64,000 nt of DNA, taken from Amycolatopsis lurida. Its GTDB lineage: Bacteria > Actinomycetota > Actinomycetes > Mycobacteriales > Pseudonocardiaceae. The position numbers were made by a program, and so were the translations under genes. Location of the stretch: positions 186,001-250,000 of the forward strand of contig NZ_FNTA01000002.1 in the NCBI RefSeq assembly GCF_900105055.1, written 5' to 3'. The notes beneath the pieces were generated by a model. That model saw nothing but the letters and a program-made list of their open reading frames with translations. It was not told where the DNA came from and made no database searches. Positions 9,130 to 17,315 of the stretch are shown here, piece by piece. How positions within the stretch are numbered: position 1 is the stretch's first letter; every line of letters starts with the position of its first letter.

Positions 9130-10587
9130 ATGAGAACAGCACGTCTGATCACAGCCGTCGCCATGGCACTGGCCGTGATCACCTTGCCCGCGATCGAGAC
9201 GGCGAACGCCGAGCCCTCCGCGACCGCCGCGACACCCACCGACCAGCTGCGGGCCCCGGACCTGGGGACCCGGGTGGTCAACGGACAACGGACGACCGTG
9301 CGGGAGAACCCCTACATCATCGCGGGCCTCCGAGCGGGTGGCGGCGGCCCACAGGGGCAGTCCTGCACCGCTTCCGTCGTCGGCAAACGCAAGATCATCA
9401 CCGCGGCGCACTGCATGATCGACGTCGGCGGCGCGAAGAGCTACCTCTACGGTGACGACGACCTGAACACCCCAGGTGACGAAACGTTCCGCACGCCTGT
9501 CGCCTCCTACAAGGTGCACCCCCGCTACACCGGCCCGAACTCCTGGCAGACCGGCTACGACGTCGCGGTCATCACCACCGAGGCCGATCTGCCCGTGCCG
9601 GAGAACCAGTGGGCCAAGGTGGCCGGATCGGGTGATGCCGGACTGACCGCACCGGGGAAGTCGGGCACCGCCGTCGGCTACGGACGCACGTCGGCCGGTG
9701 GTGGATCCGGCACGCTGTACAAGACCACGATGCCGGTCAACGACGCGAACACCTGCCAGGTGTTCAACGTGCGGGTGAACCCCGATCTCATGGTGTGCGT
9801 CGGGTATGACGACGGGCGAACCGCGACCTGCTCCGGCGACAGCGGCGGGCCCTTCATCGTGGACGGCGTGATCGTCGGCGTCGTCTCGTGGGGCGCGAGC
9901 GGATGCGACCGCTACAGCATCATGGCCCGGCTCACGAACGAGATGGGCGACTGGGCCCGAGGTGAGATCGGCGGCACGCAGCCCGGTGACGGGAAATTCG
10001 GCGTCTCCCTCAGCCCGTCGGCGGGCAAGGTCGAGCCCGGCAAGTACATCTCGACCTCCGTCGTGACCAAGGCCGGCGACACGGGACCCGAAAAGCTCGA
10101 CCTGGCCGCGACCGGACTGCCCGCCGGCGCGACGGCCACGTTCCAGCCCGGCTCGTCCCTCGATTCCGGCGACGTCGCCAAACTCACCGTGGAGACCGCG
10201 GCGAGCACTCCGAAAGGCACGCACCGGATCACCGTCACGGCGAAAGGCGCGTCCGGTACCAAATCCGCCGACTACACCTTGACCGTCGGCGAGGGTGGAA
10301 CCACGGAAGGACCCAAACCGGCCGTCTCACCCGGTGCGGGAACGGTGAAATCCGGTTCGTTCGTCGACGCGACCGTCACCGTCACCGGAGGAACGGGCAC
10401 CAGCACACTCACCGCGACGGGCCTGACCCTCAACCCGATGTTCCAGCCGTCCACTGTCGCACCGGGCGGTACGTCACGCATGTCCATAGCCGCGCCGTTC
10501 CAGCCCGGTACCTACAAGATCACCATCACCGCCACGGACAGCACCGGTAAGACCGGTACGGCCGAATACAGCCTCACCGTCCAGTGA
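9130..10587 (+). CDS. Secreted trypsin-like (S1) serine protease with two C-terminal Ig-like repeats
   Basis: A 485-aa exported protease; ATG 9130 follows AGGAG. Signal peptide 1-27. The propeptide ends at RVVNG, which resembles the trypsin activation cut (RVVNG at 48-52). The S1 domain has triad His94 (TAAHC), Asp144 (DVAV) and Ser238 (GDSGGP), with cysteines placed as in trypsins. After about residue 290 two beta-sandwich repeats follow (GKVEPGKYISTSVVT..., and GTVKSGSFVDATVTV...), each ending in a Y.LTV strand like bacterial Ig-like stalk domains; they may bind cell wall or substrate. It lies 43 bases after the S8 protease, which might activate it. A strong terminator ends the pair. Confidence 0.95.
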   Translation: MRTARLITAVAMALAVITLPAIETANAEPSATAATPTDQLRAPDLGTRVVNGQRTTVRENPYIIAGLRAGGGGPQGQSCTASVVGKRKIITAAHCMIDVGGAKSYLYGDDDLNTPGDETFRTPVASYKVHPRYTGPNSWQTGYDVAVITTEADLPVPENQWAKVAGSGDAGLTAPGKSGTAVGYGRTSAGGGSGTLYKTTMPVNDANTCQVFNVRVNPDLMVCVGYDDGRTATCSGDSGGPFIVDGVIVGVVSWGASGCDRYSIMARLTNEMGDWARGEIGGTQPGDGKFGVSLSPSAGKVEPGKYISTSVVTKAGDTGPEKLDLAATGLPAGATATFQPGSSLDSGDVAKLTVETAASTPKGTHRITVTAKGASGTKSADYTLTVGEGGTTEGPKPAVSPGAGTVKSGSFVDATVTVTGGTGTSTLTATGLTLNPMFQPSTVAPGGTSRMSIAAPFQPGTYKITITATDSTGKTGTAEYSLTVQ

Positions 10588-10595
10588 GCTGACCC

Positions 10596-10644
10596 GGCCT
10601 TGTGGAGCCCGCGACCACCATGCGGTCACGGGCTCCACAAGGCC
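10596..10644 (+). terminator. Terminator of the two-protease operon
   Basis: Arms GGCCTTGTGGAGCCCG.GACC at 10596-10616 and its complement at 10624-10644, one mismatch, short loop. It starts 8 bases after the protease stop codon. Confidence 0.85.
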
Positions 10645-10670
10645 ATATCGAGGGGTAAGTCAAAGGTGTC

Positions 10671-10716
10671 GTCGTGAGTGATAAATGTCGTTCTAACGCT
10701 CCTTACCACTCACGAC
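10671..10716. repeat. Intergenic inverted repeat GTCGTGAGTG / CACTCACGAC
   Basis: Two perfect 10-bp arms enclose a 26-base loop that is AT-richer than its surroundings. It follows the protease terminator and precedes the hydrolase gene by about 200 bases. It could be a palindromic intergenic repeat or a second terminator for the minus strand. Confidence 0.5.
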
Positions 10717-10917
10717 CCAGCCCACATGAGCGTCAACCGGGCGTTCGACCACCCCGAACTGTCCCATGTGGACACTCAGGGCGTCGCCACGAAGGCTTCC
10801 TTGCGCCCCTCGATGACCGGCTTCTGAACGAACTTCTGCCGGTGATGGCAGGAAACTGCGCCTTTATGTCATTTTCGGTACTCGGCAAGAGACCGGCTCG
10901 TAGGTCACGGTGGTCTG

Positions 10918-11769
10918 ATGAGTGAAACCACCGAAACGGGCATCGTGAGGACCGCGGTACAGGTGGACGGTGAACCGGCCAGCTACCTGACCGTGGAGCA
11001 GGACGGTCCGGCGGTTCTGCTGTTGCACGGGACGTATTGGAGCCGGGTGTGGCTTCCGGTGCTCGAGCGCGTCGCCGAGGCGGGACTGCGACCGCTCGCG
11101 GTCGATTTCCCCGGAATGGGGCGCTCCGAGGGGGAGCTCACGCTGGAAACGGCCACGGTCCCGGCTCTCGCCGACTGGGTGACGCGATTCGCGGACGCGC
11201 TGGGGATCTCCGGCCCGGTCGCCGTGGCGGGCCATGACATCGGCGGTGCCGTCGCGCAGCATCTCCTCACCGGAGGTCGGCTGGAGGTGTCCAGGCTGGT
11301 CTTGGTGAATTCGGTTCTCTACGACTCTTGGCCGGCGCCACACGTGGCCGAGCTGCTCGATCCGGAGGCCGGCGCGGCCATCACCGCCGAGGATTTCCTC
11401 ACGGCCCGCCGGGAAGCCGTGGCCGCGGATCTGGCCGGTGCCGCCACCGAACAGCGGATCGCCGAATACGTGGACCCGTGGACCGAGCCGCGGGTACGCC
11501 GCTCGTGGCTGGCCATGGCGGGCGCGGCCGACAGCCGCTACACCCTGGAACTCCTTTCCCCGCTGCGACGGACCACGACGACGCCCAAGCTGCTGATCTG
11601 GGGCGAGGACGACCGGTTCGAAAAGGTGGAGTACGCGGAAAAATTCGCGGGGGAGGTTCCGCGAAGCACACTCGTGCGGATTCCGGAAGCGCGACACATC
11701 CCCACTGAGAACGCACCAGGCCGGATCGCCCGCGCACTCACCGACTTCCTCGCCGGTGATGCGCGCTGA
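10918..11769 (+). CDS. Alpha/beta hydrolase with Asp nucleophile (epoxide hydrolase/haloalkane dehalogenase type)
   Basis: A 283-aa cytosolic alpha/beta hydrolase. The oxyanion motif LLLHGT is at 34-39. The nucleophile elbow is GHDIGG with Asp107 where lipases and esterases have Ser; Asp is diagnostic for epoxide hydrolases and dehalogenases. The acid is in GEDDRF (230-233) and the catalytic His is His260 (EARHIPTE). A cap region lies at about 130-215. The exact substrate is unknown. There is no strong Shine-Dalgarno sequence before ATG 10918, so translation may be weak or leaderless. A fragment copy of its C-terminal half is found at 39.4 kb. Confidence 0.85.
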   Translation: MSETTETGIVRTAVQVDGEPASYLTVEQDGPAVLLLHGTYWSRVWLPVLERVAEAGLRPLAVDFPGMGRSEGELTLETATVPALADWVTRFADALGISGPVAVAGHDIGGAVAQHLLTGGRLEVSRLVLVNSVLYDSWPAPHVAELLDPEAGAAITAEDFLTARREAVAADLAGAATEQRIAEYVDPWTEPRVRRSWLAMAGAADSRYTLELLSPLRRTTTTPKLLIWGEDDRFEKVEYAEKFAGEVPRSTLVRIPEARHIPTENAPGRIARALTDFLAGDAR

Positions 11770-11982
11770 GGACACTCAGGACCGTCCTGTCCGCCTGGTC
11801 GAGTCGTCCGGGTCGTCAGTGGATCGTGCGCCGCACCGGTCGGGATCCGGCTGGACCGCCGCCACCCCGGTCGCGGCGCGCGAGTGCTACCCGTATCGGC
11901 GCGGCAGCAAGGCTTCCCAAGCCGACGACGACGCGGTCGCGGTTTGATCACCGAGCCCCAGGCGGAAGACCCGCCTCGCGGC

Positions 11983-13128
11983 TCAATCCGGGAAAACCAG
12001 TTCCAGTTTCGTGAGGCCTCGCAGCACCAGGGTTTCGCGGTACTCGAAGGGATCAGGCGCCAGCACTGGAGCGCGCTCGAACAGCTTCGTGAGTGCGATC
12101 TGGCCCTCGAGCCTGGCCAGCATGGCACCGAGGCAGAAATGGATGCCCAGACTGAAAGTGAGGTGTCCCTTGGCAGACCGGGCCAAGTCGAGCCGGTCCG
12201 GGTCGGGGAAGACACTCGGATCCCGGTTCGCGGCGGCGAGCAGCAGCACGATCTGCTGGCCTGCTTCGATCTCCATGCCGGAGAGGACGACGTCCTCCAG
12301 TGCGGTGCGCAGGGTCAGCTGCACCGGCGGGTCATAGCGCAGCAGTTCCTCGACCGCGGCCGCCGGGTGAGCGTGCAGGTACGGGATCTGGTCGGGGTTG
12401 GCGAGGAGGGCACGGGTGCCATTGCCGATCAGGCTCACGACGGTCTCGTGTCCCGCGACCAGCAGGACCGAGCAGATGGACAGCAGCTCCTGGATGGTCA
12501 GGCCCTCCACCCCGGCCAGCGCGCTGAGCAGGTCGGAGGCGGGCTTGGCCCGGCGCCGTTCGGCCAAGTCGGTGAAGTAGTTCGCGAATTCTTCGCGCGC
12601 TCTCGTCCTGGCCTCGCGCTCCTCGGACGAGAGGATGACGTCCGGGTCCTGTCCGCGGGCCAGCGCGCTGGACCAGCTACGAAAGCGCGCCTGATCCTCG
12701 GCAGGTACCCCGAGGAGCTCGCTGATGATGATCACAGGCAGCGGGTATGCCAAGGCGGCGATGATGTCCACCGGGCCGCTGAGACCAGTCAGGAGCTCGT
12801 CGGTCGTCTCGGCGATACCGGGGCGAAGACGTTCGACGAAAGGGGCGGTGAACGCTCCGCTCACCAGCCGCCGTAGCCGGGTGTGGTCAGGCGGGTTCAT
12901 CGTGGCGAATGATCGCTTGCTCCCACCGGTGTCCCGCCAGCTCCTATCGCCGTGACCGAACCGGGAGTCGCGCAGCACCTGCGCGCACAGCTGGTAGGAA
13001 GTCGTCACCCAGAGCCCCGCGGGCGTGCGGGCGAGCTTGTCCATCCGGCGGTACTGCCGGTACGGATCGGCGCGGAAGTCCGCGGACAACGGATCGAATC
13101 CCAAGAGATCGGACGCGGCCGAGGTCAT
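11983..13128 (-). CDS. Cytochrome P450 of the terpenoid-like operon
   Basis: A 381-aa soluble P450. The heme loop is FSLGIHFCLG with ligand Cys332; it has Ser where most P450s have Gly at the second place but keeps the F..G...C.G frame. The I-helix oxygen motif is AGHET (225-229) and the K-helix pair is Glu261-Arg264 (EELLR). ATG 13126-13128 is preceded by AGAGGAG. The gene begins 13 bases after the stop of the unknown 530-aa gene, so the two are translationally close and surely cotranscribed. In this setting it probably oxidises the product of the preceding two enzymes. It needs ferredoxin and reductase from elsewhere; none is encoded in the window. Confidence 0.93.
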   Translation of the reverse strand: MTSAASDLLGFDPLSADFRADPYRQYRRMDKLARTPAGLWVTTSYQLCAQVLRDSRFGHGDRSWRDTGGSKRSFATMNPPDHTRLRRLVSGAFTAPFVERLRPGIAETTDELLTGLSGPVDIIAALAYPLPVIIISELLGVPAEDQARFRSWSSALARGQDPDVILSSEEREARTRAREEFANYFTDLAERRRAKPASDLLSALAGVEGLTIQELLSICSVLLVAGHETVVSLIGNGTRALLANPDQIPYLHAHPAAAVEELLRYDPPVQLTLRTALEDVVLSGMEIEAGQQIVLLLAAANRDPSVFPDPDRLDLARSAKGHLTFSLGIHFCLGAMLARLEGQIALTKLFERAPVLAPDPFEYRETLVLRGLTKLELVFPD

Positions 13129-13141
13129 GGCAGCACTCCTC

Positions 13142-14734
13142 TCACCGGGTCGCCAGGTCGACGTCGTCTCCGCCGGCTCCCAGCCCCAAGTTGCAGTAGG
13201 TCAGTGCTCCCCAGATGGTCACGGTCAGCACGCCCGTAGAGGGACGGTTGTCCACCAGCCCCTTGAACAGCTGGTCACCCACGCACACCATGCAGTCGCT
13301 GCCGACGTGGTTCTTCCCGACGTCCACGCCGGGGATCCGGCGGTGCTCGGTCATCGCGTGGAACAGGCGGACGGTCAATTCGCGCATGTCTTCGGGCACC
13401 TCCCGACCCCCGTGACGCGCGTAGACCACGCCTAAGGAGGCCAGACCCCAGACACCGTCGGTGTAGCGCCGCGGGCCCACTCCGTCGCTGCCGAGTGGGA
13501 CACCCGGCAGCCGTCCCCGGATCTGCGCTGTGGCCGCGACCTCGTCCAGGATCGTCCGCTGCTCCTCAGGGCGCAGGTGTTCGGTGCGAGCGCGGCTCCA
13601 CTGGGTGAGGCGGTCCACCAGTTCGGGGGTGATGTGCGGGCGGGTTTCCCGCAGCACGCCCAGCATGGCTCCCAACAGGCTGATCTCCACCACGCGGTCG
13701 CTGGTGTCTCCTCGGCCACGCCATACGGAGGTGTGAGTGGACAGCCACGATCCGACGCGCGAACGGACCTCGGTGATCTCCTGCGGCGTCATGTCGCCCG
13801 CCAGCTCGGCCAGCTCATCGACCACGTGATTCAGCCGGATGTTCAGGCGCGGGGTGTGCGCGCCCAGCGCCAGGCCGCGCATGCGGGCCTGGTGGGCCGA
13901 CGGAGCGTGCGGGTTCACCCACGTGTTCACGTGCTGTGCCGAGCGGACGAGCAGATCGGTCAGTTCCAGCGGCCAGCAACGCCAAGCGGCGAACTGCCGA
14001 ATCGCGTACTCCGTGGGAGCTTTGCCTCGCACAGCCCGGTCCCACCATTGATGCGGGTGTGGGCCTCGGTACGTCGTCCATACGGTGCCCGCCATGTGGT
14101 GAGCCGCCACCACCGTATGGATCCGATACAGCGCCTCGTCATTGTCGGCGTCGTCCCCCGCGGCGTCGACGGCCAAGTACACACTGGCAAGGCCCCACAT
14201 GACCACGCCCTTGCACCATGCTTCTCCCAGGGCCGGCAGCTCCCACTCGTCCACACTGGCCGAACGCAGCCACTTGAAGCCCTGGTGCACCATCGCGGCA
14301 CAGACCTCGCCCAGCACGCCAATCCACTCAGCTCCGCCGGGGGTGCGACACAGCCCTCGGAATGCTCCGTGCCGATACGCGCCATCAATGACCGCGAGCA
14401 CCGCGAAGTCGTCGCCGAGGCCCAGGATGGTGAGCGGCGCAAGCCCGTGCACCATACGGTCCTGCTCGAAGGACAGAAAATCGCGAATACCCAGCACCCA
14501 GTCCCGCTCGCTGCCCTTGATCACCTTTCCCAGCGCCGCCATCTTCTCGCGTTTGGCCTCGACGTCCGGCTCACGGTCGATCGCCGCACATGCGTCATAA
14601 ACGTCGACCATGAACGCGTCCTTCCTCGCGCCGTACAACCAGTCGGACCAGATGTAGCCATATGTCGCCGGCGCCACCCCGTTGCCTTGGCAGGAACCCG
14701 ATGTGCGATCGGAGTCAAGAGCGTTCGACGTCAT
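13142..14734 (-). CDS. Unrecognised 530-aa protein between prenyl synthase and P450 (candidate novel cyclase or prenyl-processing enzyme)
   Basis: I do not recognise this family. ATG 14734 has AGAGGAG 7 bases upstream; the longer open frame would run into the prenyl synthase. The protein is mostly helical and rich in Trp and His, with no signal peptide and no clear membrane bundle. Notable stretches: YIWSDWLYGARKDAFMVDVY (26-45), an acidic cluster DDADNDE (194-200) just after a helix ending YLAVDAAG, RLNHVVDELAE (301-311), and a C-terminal GGDDVD (521-526). The acidic cluster recalls the metal/diphosphate-binding Asp motifs of class I terpene synthases, but the second NSE-type motif is not convincing. 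Its place between a prenyl diphosphate synthase and a P450 is where a cyclase gene normally lies. Function is inferred from context only. Confidence 0.85.
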   Translation of the reverse strand: MTSNALDSDRTSGSCQGNGVAPATYGYIWSDWLYGARKDAFMVDVYDACAAIDREPDVEAKREKMAALGKVIKGSERDWVLGIRDFLSFEQDRMVHGLAPLTILGLGDDFAVLAVIDGAYRHGAFRGLCRTPGGAEWIGVLGEVCAAMVHQGFKWLRSASVDEWELPALGEAWCKGVVMWGLASVYLAVDAAGDDADNDEALYRIHTVVAAHHMAGTVWTTYRGPHPHQWWDRAVRGKAPTEYAIRQFAAWRCWPLELTDLLVRSAQHVNTWVNPHAPSAHQARMRGLALGAHTPRLNIRLNHVVDELAELAGDMTPQEITEVRSRVGSWLSTHTSVWRGRGDTSDRVVEISLLGAMLGVLRETRPHITPELVDRLTQWSRARTEHLRPEEQRTILDEVAATAQIRGRLPGVPLGSDGVGPRRYTDGVWGLASLGVVYARHGGREVPEDMRELTVRLFHAMTEHRRIPGVDVGKNHVGSDCMVCVGDQLFKGLVDNRPSTGVLTVTIWGALTYCNLGLGAGGDDVDLATR

Positions 14735-14820
14735 GAGGACTCCTCTGTGAGGTACGTGCACTGCGCGGGAATCGATTGTTTTAAAACGCTTCCTGGCTTG
14801 CCGGTTCCCGGCTTGACGTC

Positions 14821-15861
14821 CTAGTGATCGCGGTGGGCGACGAGTTGCGCGAGGGTCACCAGGTCCTTCACCGTTGTCAGGGCAGGTGTGACGCTTTGCA
14901 GGTCGGCGAGCGCCCCAGCGAGCGCGGCATCGGCCTGGGACTGCGCCCATTGTCGTCCACCCGCTGTCTCGACCAGCTCGGCCGCGTGGACCAGCTCGGC
15001 AGAGGACAAGGGACGGTCCAGCGCGTACAGGTCCGCCAACTGTTCGCCGGCAGCAGTGCCGGAAGCGAGGCTGAATACCACCGGAAGTGATTTTTTCCGG
15101 TTGTCCAGGTCCGACTTCGCGGGTTTGCCGGTCTTCGCCGGATCGCCCCAGATTCCCAGGATGTCATCCACGAGCTGGAAGGCCAGCCCGACTCCTTCAC
15201 CGAACCGGCGCAGACATTCGACCTGTCGCGGGGTGCCATCGCCGAACAACGCCCCCAACGCGCAACAGCATCCCAGCAACGCCGCGGTCTTCCCCCGCGC
15301 CATCGCCACGCATTCGGACAGAGCGACGTCATCGCGGGTCTCGAAGTCCATGTCCGCGCACTGCCCGGCCACCAGACGCCGCACAGCCGAGCTGAGCATC
15401 ACCACCCCTTGTGCGGCGCCCGGCCGCCCACTGTCCGCCAGCACCAGCGACGCTTCCACCAGCAATGCGTCGCCCGCCAAGACCGCGGCCGGAACGCCGA
15501 AAACAGCCCACGCCGACGGCCGATGACGCCGCGTCCGATCGCCGTCCATCACATCATCGTGCAGAAGTGAAAACTCGTGGACGAGCTGCACCGCGACAGC
15601 GGCGGGGACCGCGTCATCGACCGCTGCGCCACACGCCAGCGCCGAATACATCGCCAACGCCGGACGGATCATCTTGCCCTCGCCACCGGCGGCCGGCAGG
15701 CCGGTGGCGGTCAGCCAGCCGAGGTGATACCCGACCACTCTCCGAACCTCCTCGGGAAGCCGGTCGACCACCTCGCGCAATGCCGGGCCGATCACACTCT
15801 TGACGTCCGGAAGCGACTCGTTGGCCTCTCCGCCGCGACGAGCAATACCGGTCGCCGTCAC
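14821..15861 (-). CDS. Polyprenyl diphosphate synthase (short-chain, FPP/GGPP type)
   Basis: A 346-aa trans-prenyltransferase with both aspartate-rich motifs: DDVMD at 102-106 (LLHDDVMDGDRTRRHRP) and DDILG at 232-236 (QLVDDILGIWGD), plus the conserved GKT at 190-192 and the K-S-D segment near 249-251. These bind allylic diphosphate and IPP through Mg2+. Overall it resembles actinobacterial GGPP synthases of terpenoid clusters. Chain length cannot be fixed by eye (Phe97 lies five residues before the first motif). The start is GTG 15861 with GGAGG seven bases upstream. It is the first gene of a minus-strand operon with the unknown 530-aa gene (86-base gap) and the P450, and presumably supplies their substrate. 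Confidence 0.95.
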   Translation of the reverse strand: MTATGIARRGGEANESLPDVKSVIGPALREVVDRLPEEVRRVVGYHLGWLTATGLPAAGGEGKMIRPALAMYSALACGAAVDDAVPAAVAVQLVHEFSLLHDDVMDGDRTRRHRPSAWAVFGVPAAVLAGDALLVEASLVLADSGRPGAAQGVVMLSSAVRRLVAGQCADMDFETRDDVALSECVAMARGKTAALLGCCCALGALFGDGTPRQVECLRRFGEGVGLAFQLVDDILGIWGDPAKTGKPAKSDLDNRKKSLPVVFSLASGTAAGEQLADLYALDRPLSSAELVHAAELVETAGGRQWAQSQADAALAGALADLQSVTPALTTVKDLVTLAQLVAHRDH

Positions 15862-16125
15862 ATCAGCACCTCCGCACTCGCTTCAGCCCATTAACCGCCA
15901 TCGCGATCGACAGCGACAGGCGACCGGACGACGGGTGCGTTGAACGTGTTGAACGCCGGCCCTTCGAACCATGACCGTGGACCGCTGCCGAGTGGAAACC
16001 TGTCGGCCGGCCGTAGGCAGTCGGGGCGATGGCCGATCCGACCGCGGATTGGCTGGTGCCACAGGCCCGGAACCAGGCGCGACCCGGTTTCTCATGTGGG
16101 ACAGGGGATTTTCTGCCGGACGCGG

Positions 16126-16569
16126 CTACGCCCGCTCGAAGACGAGGTCGAAGTCCTTACGCCAGGTTGATCCCTGATCCTCGGACGCCTCCCAGCGACC
16201 GACGATCCGGTCGGGCCCGACGTCGGCGATGAACCGCTGGAACATGTCGGGGTCCTCCCGGCTCAGGTTCCAATGCGAGCCGTCGAAGGTCATGCCATAG
16301 ACCCGGCAGACACCTCGTTCGTCGTGGTAGAGGGCAGTGTAGGCGTCGCGCGCGTCGCTGCGACCGAGAACCAAGACCATCTCACTCGTGGCCTTTCCGA
16401 CATCGCCCCCCATCGTCCAGCGGAAGACCACGAACGCGTCGCCGAGCCACTCGACCGTCGCTGAGCCTGGCACCTCCTGGTCGGTCGGCTCCAGGAACCA
16501 AGCGTTTCGCAATGTCGTCTGCCATGAGCCAACCAGGACGTCCAACTGCTCCACGGCCTCGTTGCGCAT
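16126..16569 (-). CDS. Small hypothetical protein, DUF1579-like lipocalin-type barrel
   Basis: A 147-aa cytosolic protein with a near-perfect ribosome-binding site (AAGGAGG, spacing 5) before ATG 16569. The opening pattern EQLDVLVGSWQTTL, the later FVVFRWTMGG and the closing GRWEASEDQGSTWRKDFDLVFERA (Trp-containing beta strands) match small beta-barrel proteins of the DUF1579/nitrobindin-like kind. Biochemical role unknown. It stands alone, 264 bases upstream of the prenyl synthase start on the same strand, so it might head that transcript, though the gap is long. Confidence 0.75.
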   Translation of the reverse strand: MRNEAVEQLDVLVGSWQTTLRNAWFLEPTDQEVPGSATVEWLGDAFVVFRWTMGGDVGKATSEMVLVLGRSDARDAYTALYHDERGVCRVYGMTFDGSHWNLSREDPDMFQRFIADVGPDRIVGRWEASEDQGSTWRKDFDLVFERA

Positions 16570-16736
16570 CGCTTCCTCCTTGACGTCGACGCTGGGTCGG
16601 CTCCCGCTCAGCGGCGAACTCGCCGGTCAAGGATGTCCAGGAGTGGCCCAGTGAGCTACCGGCACGATAATGCCACCGCCCAAACGCTCATGCCGGGAAG
16701 CGGCCGTCATCGGGCCCCTGATCTCCGGGCGCTCAA

Positions 16737-16988
16737 TCACCGGAAGCGGGCTGGATCCCAGCTCGGTCGTTCCGCAACCATGGACTCGGCGGAAATTGCG
16801 GCGGGAGCGGTGTCCTCGGTTGGCCGGGCACAGGAATCGGAGCGTCCGTGGTCGGCGCGCACCTGGGCTATGAGGGTGGCCGGCTCGGGCGCAGTGAGCG
16901 GCAGTTCTCTCCATTCCGAACCTTGGCGGGTGATTCGTTCAGCGCGAACGACGTACCGGAAGTCGTTGCCGACGACGGTGCGGCCGCT
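16737..16988 (-). pseudogene. Orphan coding fragment without a start codon
   Basis: Between two stops, the minus strand reads GRTVVGNDFRYVVRAERI then TRQGSEWRELPLTAPEPATL and so on for about 84 codons. The codon bias is strongly GC3 and the product looks soluble and natural. There is no ATG or GTG in a usable place. Further upstream on the same strand (about 16990-17315) two other frames show protein-like text (for example AEAINLSSSQDRSAEEDW and VFTLPAFQPSDGLPCSALFA). I interpret 16.7-17.3 kb as one decayed gene with frameshifts downstream of the 17316-18050 gene. The family is unknown. Confidence 0.45.
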
Positions 16989-17315
16989 CTAGGAGAGGGG
17001 CCGACCGGCGCGCGGGGAGAACTGCCGGTCGCGTCGAGCCGACCGATGACCGCCTGTGCATTGCCCGGCGGGCGATTTATTCCGGTCTACCGGCAGGCCG
17101 TTTCCTTTCCTGGTGACGGCGAACAGTGCGGAGCAGGGCAGGCCATCGGACGGCTGGAACGCGGGCAGTGTGAACACGGCTGGTTCCCGTCCGCGGTCAT
17201 GTGCTCGGTGAGTCGCAACGCCTCTTCGTCGCTGCGGACGACGTGTTGCCAGTCCTCCTCGGCGGAGCGATCCTGGCTCGACGAGAGGTTGATGGCTTCT
17301 GCGAGTGCGGTGTCG

